Part shown: one piece after another, positions 1 to 11,574 of the stretch
Layout of the letters: the number at the start of each line of letters is the position of its first letter
How positions within the stretch are numbered: position 1 is the first letter of the stretch
Origin: Axinella damicornis
Lineage: Eukaryota; Porifera; Demospongiae; Axinellida; Axinellidae
Assembly: GCA_963931865.1 (NCBI GenBank)
Contig: OZ007518.1
Span: 6,874,570-6,938,569, forward strand
DNA: 64,000 nt
Reading direction: 5' to 3'
Position numbers and translations under genes: made by a program
The notes under the pieces: generated by a model
Seen by the model: only the letters and a program-made list of their open reading frames with translations
The model's database searches: none
Told to the model about the DNA's origin: nothing

Positions 1-1793
1 CATGGTTGCATGGTTGCATAAAAATTTCAACTCCCATGCAAAAATTGACAGTATAAATATTTCTGTATTTCCTTACCATTTACAGAGTGTCCACCTCCAG
101 GAAAGCATGTTCTTAATGGCTGGCAGAAATCCTCAACCAAGTGCTGTGTAGTGCTTGTCCCACAGTACACAACAAATATCTTTCCAGTTTCTGTCCTTCA
201 ATTCTGCTCTCTGTGGCTCTCTATCTCGAGTTCTTAACCATAGTCATGTGATTCTGCCCTCAGCAGGTTTGACCGGAAGAGATAACATGACGTACATACA
301 GAGCACGTGAGAAGTAGAGTCATTTTGAACCACCACAATGTACCAATCATCACAATAGTGACAATTGTCCCAATCCCATTGGTCACTTCCATATGTGAGG
401 GATGGATCTCTCAAAGCCGTAGGCTGTTCTTGGGACGAGCCCTTAGAGAGGTTTAAATGAATTCACAGCTGTCAAATGGCAGCACAGATCTGGTGTTTTC
501 ATAAGTATGTAGGTTTGGAACACTATATCTCTTCTAAGTGGAGGGAGGGGTAAAATCTTAATGTCTTCACTCATTGCAATATACTGAAAAGTAGCCACAA
601 TTACTGGGTTTGCAATTGTTATCATGCAGTTCAACAGTTCTGTCCAGTATATGAATGTGATTAGATTTGGATCCTCGCTAGCAACATGAACCGTTAAACT
701 TTATGATATCAACTCTGTATCTACCTGTCCTCCTCATACACTCATTCCTTCTGACATGAATACTCGCTTACAAAATGCCATACTGTACTTCTACATGATG
801 AACTAGGGAGCCAAGAATCAGACCACATCATGCATAGTGCCTGGTACTACTTTCTGCTTTGTTAATATTGTTATTGGCAGGAATGTTGCAGGAGAATGGT
901 GTGTAACTGTATGTACAGGCAACCCAAAGTAGGTGTGACTAATGGTATTATGTGTCTACTTTTCCAATTCTTACCACTCAATTTACTGTGTGATGTATGG
1001 TTCGAGAATTATTTGCATAAGGTCGGCGTTACACACTCGTGTTCAGTGCCACTGGAATGACTGGACATACATGTAGCTCCTGGACAAACAGACTGATTGT
1101 ATACATGAATGCAGTGCAAGTAGCCAAATTCCTCTGAAGGGGGATTCATCAATTTTATTGGATGGCAATGCCAGCAGAATTTGCAGGACGTTTGTCGAGC
1201 ACACCTCAAACTGAGGCAAGAAGACCTTTAATTCCCTTTCTGGAAAGATATGATGCCATCAAATGACATAGCTCCTGGACAGTGCAAGTAGCCATTATTA
1301 AATCTCCATCATTATCTTACTATACCACTCTCGCATGTGCAATTAGGTATCAATCAGAGGTGGAGCTGCTTGCAATAACAATAACCGTAGCAGCCAAATG
1401 AGCCCTGAGAATACCCACAAGCCCATAAGAATTTATTTGTTAATACTTTGTACATGCTCTCCTGCTTCTTTAAGCTGTTTGCAGTATAGTAGGCAATGAG
1501 TTAATATAAAGGCTTTTGCAGTGCACATTCTAGCAAACCTCCTTCAGAAGAAATTAAAACTACAAGTGGAATCAACAATGATGTTGAATTTTACAGTGTG
1601 CATTTTTATCTGCTGACATACACATGCATAGGGGAGATGGTTCATTACACGGTATTATCTAAAATTACTGACAACCACTCAGCTCTGTTTTGGGGTTGTT
1701 TTTTTCCAGTGTCATGCAGTGAAGTGCATTGTGTCAAGAAAAGCTTGTACTGGTCATTCTGCTACCAGAACCCCGAGCTGTTGGCTACTTGTT
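1..1793. other. Stretch without an assignable gene
   Basis: I find no reading frame here that I can tie to a family. On the plus strand, an AG at about 72 opens a Cys-containing frame that runs to a stop near 238, so it could be an exon. On the minus strand, 1009-1209 is a Cys-rich open stretch. Neither has convincing paired splice sites, and both are left as unassigned. Confidence 0.4.
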
Positions 1794-2110
1794 AAAGGTC
1801 AACTGGCAGAGCCAGGAGGAGGAGGTATCACCCCACCTCCCAGAAGAACTACTGTATGATTGGTAGGATCTGCTTTCATGGATGGCCACTCATCATCAAA
1901 GTTATCGTGCAAGGGGGTCTGAATTGGAGTCATCTGGTAGCTACATCAACAAAATAAGTGTGTGCTTTTTGCCAAGTTTGAGTTACTAAAGCCCGAAATG
2001 GAGTTGCTGATCAGGGGCTCTGATAACAGCACCACTTTCAGAGCTGGCATCTTTGGTGAATGCACAGTTGTGGACAGAGTATTCGTGCTAACTGCATGTA
2101 TGGGTACCTG
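1794..2110 (-). CDS. Possible terminal exons of an unidentified minus-strand gene
   Basis: Read on the minus strand, an acceptor (TTTTGTTGATGTAG, ending about 1940) is followed by an open frame of about 47 residues to a TGA at 1794. It contains YQMTPIQTPLHDN, then DEWPSMK, a GGG turn and a PPPP run near the end. A second possible exon at about 2000-2105 starts after a CTTTCAG acceptor with VPIHAVSTNTLS. The phases of the two pieces do not join cleanly, so they may belong to different transcripts or include a missed exon. No family is recognised. The codon content looks more protein-like than the surrounding sequence, but this is a weak call. Confidence 0.25.
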
Positions 2111-2413
2111 AAAGGAGTTGAGTTGTTATGATCGCTATATAGAACTACTCTAAGTGATTATATGATTCATGCACTCATATAATACAGTGAGCACAATGCA
2201 CATTTCTGTATCACATAAAACTATTACATTGTAACTAACAAAAATCACTAAACGTTACACACCTCCCTTCCTTGAAATTTAACTACATACAAAGATCAGT
2301 TAACACAATACATGAACACTCACACATAAATGAATCGATGAGCAGGTTTACGATTTTGCACTGGATACCTTCTCGAAGAGTTCTGTGAACGGTTTGAACA
2401 GTTTTCCTCTCAG

Positions 2414-5400
2414 GTTTCCTCTCGACCATGATGGCAAATTCGCAAGCAGCACTTTTCACCAGATTGATCTTCACACTTTGCAGTGGAAGAATTTAATGGT
2501 CCGAAATCCCTCTAGTGGACCGCAAGGAAAGGTTGGCAGCAGAATGGTGTCCTTTGGGGACAACCAACTGATCATCTTTGCTGGCAAAGGCGTCAGCGGT
2601 TGCACGAATGAATTACACATCTTCAATATAGACAGAGGTGAGGAGCCGTACAGTCAGAACAATTGCAGGAGTTGTTCAGAGTTGTTGTTCTAACTAAGAG
2701 ACCAGTATTATCATGCACATCTGCATGTTCCTCCAGGAGAGTGGTCGTCTCCACCTGTGACTGGGACAAAACCTCCTCCTCGCTATAACTTCTCCTTTAC
2801 CAAGATCGACAACAGAAGGGCTGTGGTGTATGGGGGCCTGACAAGTGAAGGGGCTCTTGGTGATGCGTATGTCCTTGAGCTGGATAAGTTGGTACTTTTA
2901 TGATGCAGTTGGACAATTAAGTGACGCTTATTTACAGTAGGCTTTGTGAGATCTGAAAACTGATATGTTGGCAGTGGAGAGAGAGCTAGAGTACCATTTC
3001 CAACTGCAGATACCACTTGAAATGAAGTAGTTATGACCAATCAATTGGTACCTATACGTTGTACTTTATTTCAACCGCAACATAATTATATAACAGGAGC
3101 CCATAACGTACGGAGCCCATATGCGGTGCTCATAAGCTCCTGCCTATAAGTATCACATAATTCTAGCGGTGTTGGTATAATTATGTTTGTGGAAGCAGGT
3201 GAATGACAAAGGCAGGTGGATGTTATTTACTGCTGTGTGGCAATATGGATTCCCACTTGAATGTTGTGGTTAACTGAATCCCAATTCTGTTGTGGTTAAC
3301 TGCCATCCAAATTCTGTTGTGGTTAACTGCACCTACTGGTAAGTGGTTCTCAAATTCCTAGCCTATCGATGTGATTTCCCTCAGCATTGGAGCAAACTGG
3401 ACACCCAGGGTCGCAGTCCATGTGCAAGGTGGGGCCATGCTGCCTGTTGCATTGCTGGTCCCCATACTGGGGAGGAACATCCACTGCTACTGGTCGAACG
3501 TGGGTGCATTGACGGGGCAGTTTTCAATGACATATGGATGTTGGATATTGAGAGGAGGGTGTGGAATAAGGTAAGCTACTGGTTTCCATTGCTTCATTGT
3601 GTAGTTCTACATATGTGAATTTATACATGTGCGCATTTCAGTGCGTGCAAAATGATTGAATGGCTTTGTACGTGTACAGGTTACACTTCCGAAAGCCATG
3701 CGGCCGAGATGTTCACATACTGCTACTGTGTTCAGCATTGGACCTAATATTAGGGTCTTGGTACTCTTTGGCGGGCTGAGGAGTGGAGCACCAGTGGCTG
3801 AGACTGCCCTCCTCTATGTTGGTGAGTGTACTACTTCTACGGCTCCAGGCAGCTAGTATCTCGCTTCAGTCAGTTGGTCATAATAAAGGTGTCATAGCTA
3901 GGGTGGAGTGAATGTTGAACGGTCTTTACCAACCAGACTACATTGGAGGCAGTGGGTACTGTGACCTTTGGGCTTTGAATGTGCCCTTTGTGGTTTGAGC
4001 AAAATTGCCCCTTTGCCAGCCTTTGCACTTTGATGACTTTTAGCAACCACCAGAAATACTTGGCAGCAACAAAGTTCTGCCAGGAACACTGATTGGAGGT
4101 CTGCTGGTATATAAACATACCCCAGATCAATTAAACCAGCCCTCCTAAAATGCATTGACTTTGTTATTCTAACCTCACCTAACCATGGGCAATGCTTGAA
4201 ATGCTCTAGCTAGCTGGAAAATTGGCCTTGAGCACTAGGCCCTACAAGGTGAGATGGCTATATTTTGTAGGTCTTAAAATCAGAAATGGTCCGCCCACCA
4301 AGGGCTTTTGTATACCCAAGCTCAGACACGGCGATGCTGTTTTTCACACTTCCGGTGAACCCACCCACATCCCCATGTCCCACCCACATCCCCATGTCCC
4401 ACCTACATCCCCATGTCCCACCTACATCCCCATGTCCCACCTACATGCCCATTCTGTTCATTGATGGCTGGTTTACAATCATTGGAACAATAGAGCAGCA
4501 AAAGTACAGTGGTTTCTGCCATGTTTAGCGTTTGGTAGGTGATCTGATGGAGTGAAGTGGAAATTTCCCCATAACTTCCTTTTTCAATCTAGCTCTCTAC
4601 ACATTTTATGCTTATCCTCTGTTTTACAGAGCAGTGTGGAGAGAAGTGGGAGGTCACAAAGGTGGTGAAAAAAGAAGAGCTGGGGAAACCACCGGAGAGG
4701 CTGAAGGAGAAGATGGCAAAACTACAGCTGCTGACTACATCAACTGAGACGGACACCAATTCTGGGATGGGGAACGAAGGAAGGGATACCATGCTGGAGC
4801 AGATGCTTGTCATGGCTGAGGAGAGGGTGAGTAGACTGGGGCAGTGACATGGAGGCTAGCCTCATTCCCAGGGCAAGGAGGGGGAGGAGGAGAGGGCCTT
4901 TAGTGATTGCGTACGTACTTAATTATCCATAACTAAATAACATAAGGGGGAGGGTGCAAATCACATCTTCCTAGTCACATGGTTGAGCATGCAGTGCTTT
5001 CTATTTCACTACACTGGTCCTCCGTCTGCGAGATGAGTGGTGACATGACCGCAACTGCACTGCCACCAGCAACACACTTCGTCAGCATAATTATGAACGG
5101 AATGGTCTGGTAGCAAACTGACTCCAGCTGGTCGATATGACAGTGTGGGATGGGTAGTGGGTGAAGGTACAACACAGCCTGGGATGGGGAAGGGGTGAGG
5201 GTGCAACACAGCGTGGGATGGGGAGTTGGTGAGGGTGTAACACAGCGTAGGATGGGGAGTGGGTGAGGGTGTAACACAGCGTAGGATGGGGAGTGGGTGA
5301 AGGTGTAACACAGCGTAGGATGGGGAGTGGGTGAGGGTGTAACACAGCGTGGGATGGGGAGTGGGTGAGGGTGTAACACAGCTTCGGATGGGGCATTACT

Positions 5401-5946
5401 CTATAGTGTGACATGGAGCATTATTGTATATATACATGGTTAGAGTAACTACCCTATACACAGTTAAAACTCTAGGGTTGCAGGGTATACCTCACCTCGT
5501 TAACCCCCTACCGAATTCTTCCCACCAAGACAACACATTTTCATGCATTCAGCGCACACCACCTTCGTAGGTACTCCTCTCCCACAGCATTCAATCCTCA
5601 GTGGGGCTCGCACACACATGGAGAGCCCCCTCTAGCAATACCGTTAATGATATTCATGACGCCCACAAGCCCAGCAATTGGAGGTCAAAGGTGGATGTCA
5701 GCCTGATTTTCGCCCAGGATTTCCCTAAACTTGGGCCAGATCTGACTGATGGTACACCATACACCATCAATCTGCATGTTTTCTTGAGGCCGAATGCCAT
5801 AACAAGTATAACAGAATATGGGGAAGACCATTCTCAAGTACCATGAAACAGAAGTCAGGGTTCTATCCAGGATTTTGAGTTTGGGGGAGACAATCCTGAG
5901 AATCATGATGGGCGGGGGGCTCTGAGGTCATTCCCCCCTCTCCACT

Positions 5947-5981
<35 letters not shown>

Positions 5982-7725
5982 CCCAAGACGTTTTTGGAAT
6001 TTTGAGCCTTCTGAGAGTGGTTCTGAGGCACTCTGAGACTATTTGGAGCTCATAGTATGGAAATGTCCAGTGTGTATGCATGTGACAGTCATAGGATCAT
6101 TTTATGCAGCCTTCAGATTGCTAGCCCATGGCAAAAGTGTGAAGAAGACACTCAAGTGGACAGTTTTCAATTGTCAGAAATGTTGGGGGGGGGGGGGGGG
6201 GAGCCGGAGTGTTTGGGGGGAATCCCCCCCCCCCCCCCCCCCCCCCCCCCCCAGTAGATAGAACCCTGGAAGACTACATGGCAAAACAAACCTGATGATC
6301 CTGTTTTGTCTACAATATTTGCCTATTATTGTAGAGTAATTCTCGATTCTTTTAGCCGCCTAAAGTTATGGTAGGATAATGCATTAAGGCCTGCATGTAA
6401 TTGCCCAGCTCAGCAGAGCATCATTTCACTTCACAGATTGCTGATCTCCAGCGAACAACTGAGGCCAGGGCCCAAGAAATTGACACACTTAGGCAGAGGG
6501 CAGAAGAGGCAGAGAGAAAGGCCAGAGATGCAGAGAACACTGCCACTGTTCTGATAAGGCAGACTACCAATGCCAACCAAAGGGCAAGAGAGGCAGAAGC
6601 CAAGGCTCACGAAAGAGCTACCCAAGCTGACCAAAGAGCTACTCAAGCCGACCAAAGAGCTACTCAAGCAGACCAAAGAGCCAGAGAAGCCAACCACAGA
6701 GCAATGAAAGCAGCTGCAAATGCTGACCAAAGAGCCGCAGAAGCTGATGAAAGGGCCATGCAAGCTGACAAAAGGGCCACGCAAGCTGACCAAAGGGCCG
6801 CACAAGCTGACCAAAGAGCAAAACAAGCCGAGCAAAGAGCGTGCTTTTCACAGCAACAACTTGAGGAGGCAGGATTGAGAATTAGAGAAACAGAGCGGAG
6901 GGTACAAGAGGCGCTAGAGACAGCGAGGACAGCTGAAGTGAGTGATGGGATGGCTGAGACTAGAGCTCATGATCAGTACTGGGTGGTGCACAGGGAAGAG
7001 ATACAGCTCACTGACAGGGAGCTGGGAAGAGGTGGATGGGCCGTAGTCAGAGAGGCAAAGTTCCGAGGTCTCAGAGTGGCTGCCAAGTGTCTGCACACTT
7101 TCATCATTCTGACTACAACCGACAGCTGTTTGTGAGGGAGATGAGCATCGCTGCCAGAGTGCGCCACCCCAACCTTGTGCAGTTCATTGGTTCCACGATG
7201 GAAGGAGAGCCAATCATCCTGACAGAGTTGATGGCCACCAGTCTGAGGGCCATCTTAGAGCGTAGATCACTCACCCACACTCAAGTCATGGTGATCAACC
7301 TAGATGTAGCTAGAGCCCTCAACTACCTGCACCTGATGCAACCTGACCCCATAATCCACCGCGATGTGAGTAGTGCCAATGTTCTGTTGGAACCTGGACC
7401 CAGCAATAGTTGGAGGGCAAAAGTGTTTGACTATGGCTCAGCAAATTTTCTCCAGCAGCTGACGACAGCTGGCCCTGGCAACCCCACATATGCTTCACCA
7501 GAAGCAAGCATTCCCAGTCAACAATCACCGAAGATGGATGTCTATAGCTACGGTATCCTACTGGTTGAGATATGCAGCCAAAGGTTTCCTGATCTCGAGG
7601 AACGTGAAGCCCTACTTCAGCGGGTGCACCAACCCGCCATGGTGGCACTGATTAGACAGTGCTTGGAACAAGATCCCAATGGAAGACCAAACATGAGCGA
7701 GATCGTTGAACAGTTGGAGCGATGA
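2414..7725 (+). CDS. Kelch-repeat, coiled-coil, TKL protein kinase fusion (frame broken once)
   Basis: Six exons join by matching phase: 2414-2637, 2737-2891, 3385-3570, 3680-3821, 4630-4826 and 6437-7725. Exons 1-4 encode Kelch-type repeats (for example LIIFAGKGVSG, RAVVYGG, WGHAACC then FNDIWMLDI, and VLVLFGG), expected to fold as a beta-propeller for protein binding. Exon 5 is charged and helical. Exon 6 begins with a coiled coil built on QADQRAT heptads. It continues into a tyrosine-kinase-like domain: glycine loop GRGGWAVV, lysine in VAAK, catalytic loop HRDVSSANVLL, DYGSAN where DFG is usual, GNPTYASPEA, and RPNMSEIVEQL at the end. At about 7100-7113 the frame shifts by one base: VAAKCLHTFII is in one frame and SDYNRQLF in the next. 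A one-base deletion or an assembly error fits, because no intron is possible there. The first exon starts in phase 1, so 5' exons with the start codon are missing. Stop TGA is at 7723-7725. The family is known from sponges and choanoflagellates as expanded TKL kinases; the ligand is unknown. Confidence 0.8.
4360..4446 (+). repeat. 19-bp minisatellite in a Kelch-kinase intron
   Basis: About four and a half near-identical units of ACCTACATCCCCATGTCCC. They lie in the intron between exons 4 and 5 of the Kelch-kinase gene. Open frames across them are repeat artefacts. Confidence 0.9.
5138..5398 (+). repeat. 34-bp minisatellite in a Kelch-kinase intron
   Basis: About seven to eight units of a G-rich 34-bp monomer, with core GGATGGGGAGTGGGTGAGG followed by GTGTAACACAGCGTA. 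The array lies in the long intron before the kinase exon. Many GGG runs on one strand could allow quadruplex folding. Minus-strand frames over it are not genes. Confidence 0.9.
5850..6275. mobile_element. MITE-like element with terminal repeats and C/G homopolymers
   Basis: The ends carry inverted copies of CAGGGTTCTATC (about 5856 and, inverted, about 6256). Inside are a poly-C run near 5950-5978, a poly-G run near 6183-6200 and a second poly-C near 6225-6252. It sits in the intron before the kinase exon. No coding content is seen. Homopolymer length is likely to be unreliable in the assembly. Confidence 0.55.
6613..6852 (+). repeat. 21-bp coding tandem repeat making a heptad coiled coil
   Basis: Degenerate 21-bp units encode seven-residue blocks of the form ADQRATQ, repeated about eleven times inside exon 6 of the Kelch-kinase gene. 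Because the DNA period equals one protein heptad, unit gain or loss keeps both frame and coiled-coil register. Unit number would be expected to vary between alleles. Confidence 0.85.
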
Positions 7726-9485
<1,760 letters not shown>

Positions 9486-9836
9486 GGAGGGGGAGAACAG
9501 TACTCAGTGGCACAGAATTAACATAACTGCAGCATTGTGGAAGAATGTACATGCGTCAGAGCTATCCAATAACGTTTGAAATCCTGTTGCAATGCTATGG
9601 TGCATGTGGCTGATAACTATCACTACAGCACCAGCAGTCGCCAAAGCAACAACTCCTACCAAACCTTGAAGCTGGCTTACAACTGAGTTGTTCCTCAGCT
9701 GTAAGTTGCATGTTTGTCCCCATACAGCATGGAAAAGGCTCAGTACCAGACCCTCATACGCAGAGGAGGGTCTGGTGAACTTGCATCATAAAACTGTTTA
9801 TGGGATACGCTAAGGTTTCCTGAGTGATAATTGCAT

Positions 9837-10036
9837 CGTGAGGCATGTATTCAATTCAATCGTGAGGCATGTATTCAATTCAATCGTGAGGCATGTATTC
9901 AATTCAATCGTGAGGCATGTATTCAATTCAATCGTGAGGCATGTATTCAATTCAATCGTGAGGCATGTATTCAATTCAATCGTGAGGCATGTATTCAATT
10001 CAATCGTGAGGCATGTATTCAATTCAATCGTGAGGC
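9837..10036 (+). repeat. 24-bp tandem array, about 8.3 units
   Basis: Eight essentially identical head-to-tail copies of CGTGAGGCATGTATTCAATT followed by CAAT. There are no spacers, so this is not a CRISPR array. The unit is a multiple of three, which gives artificial open frames on both strands. Near-perfect identity suggests recent expansion or active homogenisation. Confidence 0.97.
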
Positions 10037-11187
10037 TGTATGTGGCTCAAGAAATGTTATGCACATATCTTTATTCCCTCAATAGCAAATACTTCAGTTT
10101 TGAGTGATAATTAATTCGTCAGAGGAAACCGGTGGCTACCTCTGACTTCTGAGAACAGCATCGCTGGCAAGAGTACGGACTCACTGCCTCTACTATAATA
10201 GCATGGTGACAAACTCCAGACAAGTTAAGATCCATGCACAAAGTGAAAAATACTTGGTTGAGCCCTCTTTCCCACAATGAATTTTTCCTGACCTTCCTCC
10301 TACTAGTAACAAATGAATTGGCTGTCTAGCAGTACGGTAGGCTCTCTAATTATGCGTTACTCAACAAATGATTATTTTGTAATGCAATAATAGAAACTCA
10401 GTCGCCAAATGGCAACGCAAGATAGGAACTACGACGTACGTATGATTAGAAAAGACCTCGCTATCAGATAAGTAAGGCCATTGCATAGCAGGGCCGTAGC
10501 CGCCGGTACGGTTGGTCAGGTTTAAACATGACCACTTTTGGGTAAAAAAACCTAGCGGCAATGACAATTATTACTAAGATGGCTGTGAATAGCTTGAAGC
10601 TGTCACTTCCTCTTCTTCTCATCATCCCAAGAACTTTTTGAGTTTCCCAAGCGAACTTTTGGTAAGTCGAAACCTGTACTGTGCTCCGAGCAGAGCCAGT
10701 GGTTTAATAGCTAGCTGGCCGTTCCTGCACTACGGTGAACAGGAAGCGCTGAGTCTGCATGCGACGTGTCACTGTAGCCATAGATATCCATGCTCTAGCT
10801 AGCAAGCACTGTGCCCCACAGCTGCAGATCTGTTCACTGTTCAACTTTACTGTGTGTGCTTTTGAGCTGTGCATGCTGTTATAATCGGGTAATGCAATAA
10901 TAGGAAACGAGTTCCTGGAGCGCAATGAATTATTGGTTTGAGACTTGGAACCGTTCAAGACTTCTCAGAACTACATAATTACGTAGAACGAGTGCCTACG
11001 ATAGTATATAATGTTGGTGCTTTACTAGTATGGACAAACATCATACTGTGGCAGAATTTGTTGCAAAATTGATTTCACTAACGTACCATTACTTCCAGTA
11101 ATAAACTGAGTATGGATGGAAACTCATTACCTTAAGATTTGTAAATGTACATAGAGGCTCGCGCAATGTAAGAATAATAATTACAAG
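10037..11187. other. Stretch without an assignable gene
   Basis: I see no exon with paired splice sites. The sequence AATGCAATAATAG.AA occurs at about 10381 and 10893, hinting at a diverged duplicated element. If the last exon of the sulfurtransferase gene exists, it must lie between about 7.7 and 11.5 kb, but I could not recognise it here. Confidence 0.4.
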
Positions 11188-11535
11188 CAGCATCGCTCGC
11201 TTTGCTCGCTCAGCTACTTCCCCCTCATTTGCCTACGTGAGTAATCTGGCGCTCTTTGTGCAGAGCTGCTACTCCCCAATTGTGTCCACTTAACTGCTGC
11301 TCCCCGATTGCATCGATCCGCTTCAACTGCTGCTCCCCGTTTGTGTCCACTTCAGCTTCTGCTCGCCGCTTGTGTCCACTTAACTGCTGCTCCCCGATTG
11401 TGTCCGCTTCAGCTACTGCTCACCGCTTGCATCCGCTTCAACTGCTCGATCCCGATTGCATCTGCTTTGACTGCTGCTCCCCGATTGCGTCCGCTTCAAC
11501 TGCTGCTCCCCGATTGCATCTGCTTGTAGCCCCGG
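11188..11535 (+). mobile_element. 29-bp-repeat element, copy a (3' truncated)
   Basis: The left end is CGCTCGCTTTGCTCGCTCAG, then CAGAGCTGCTACTCCCC, followed by about eight degenerate units of TCCGCTTCAACTGCTGCTCC plus CCGATTGCA. It stops at CTTGTAGCCCC. The usual right end (TTCGAGGTTCA... CCCACTTCCGTCACGCACAC) is absent. It lies just downstream of the last recognised exon of the MPST gene. Confidence 0.75.
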
Positions 11536-11574
11536 GAACCATCATTGCATTTCTTGGTCACAGTAGCAACTTAC

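Noticed and set aside
4975..5414. Three overlapping minus-strand frames of about 100-134 codons
   Set aside because: They are shadows of the 34-bp minisatellite (period-driven HPHPLPI repeats) inside an intron of the Kelch-kinase gene.
6421..6851. Minus-strand frames opposite the coiled coil
   Set aside because: They arise from the 21-bp coding repeat; the plus strand has the phase-consistent coiled coil leading into the kinase.
9810..10107. CRISPR-like array at the 24-bp repeats
   Set aside because: Units are head to tail with no unique spacers, and the sequence is eukaryotic.
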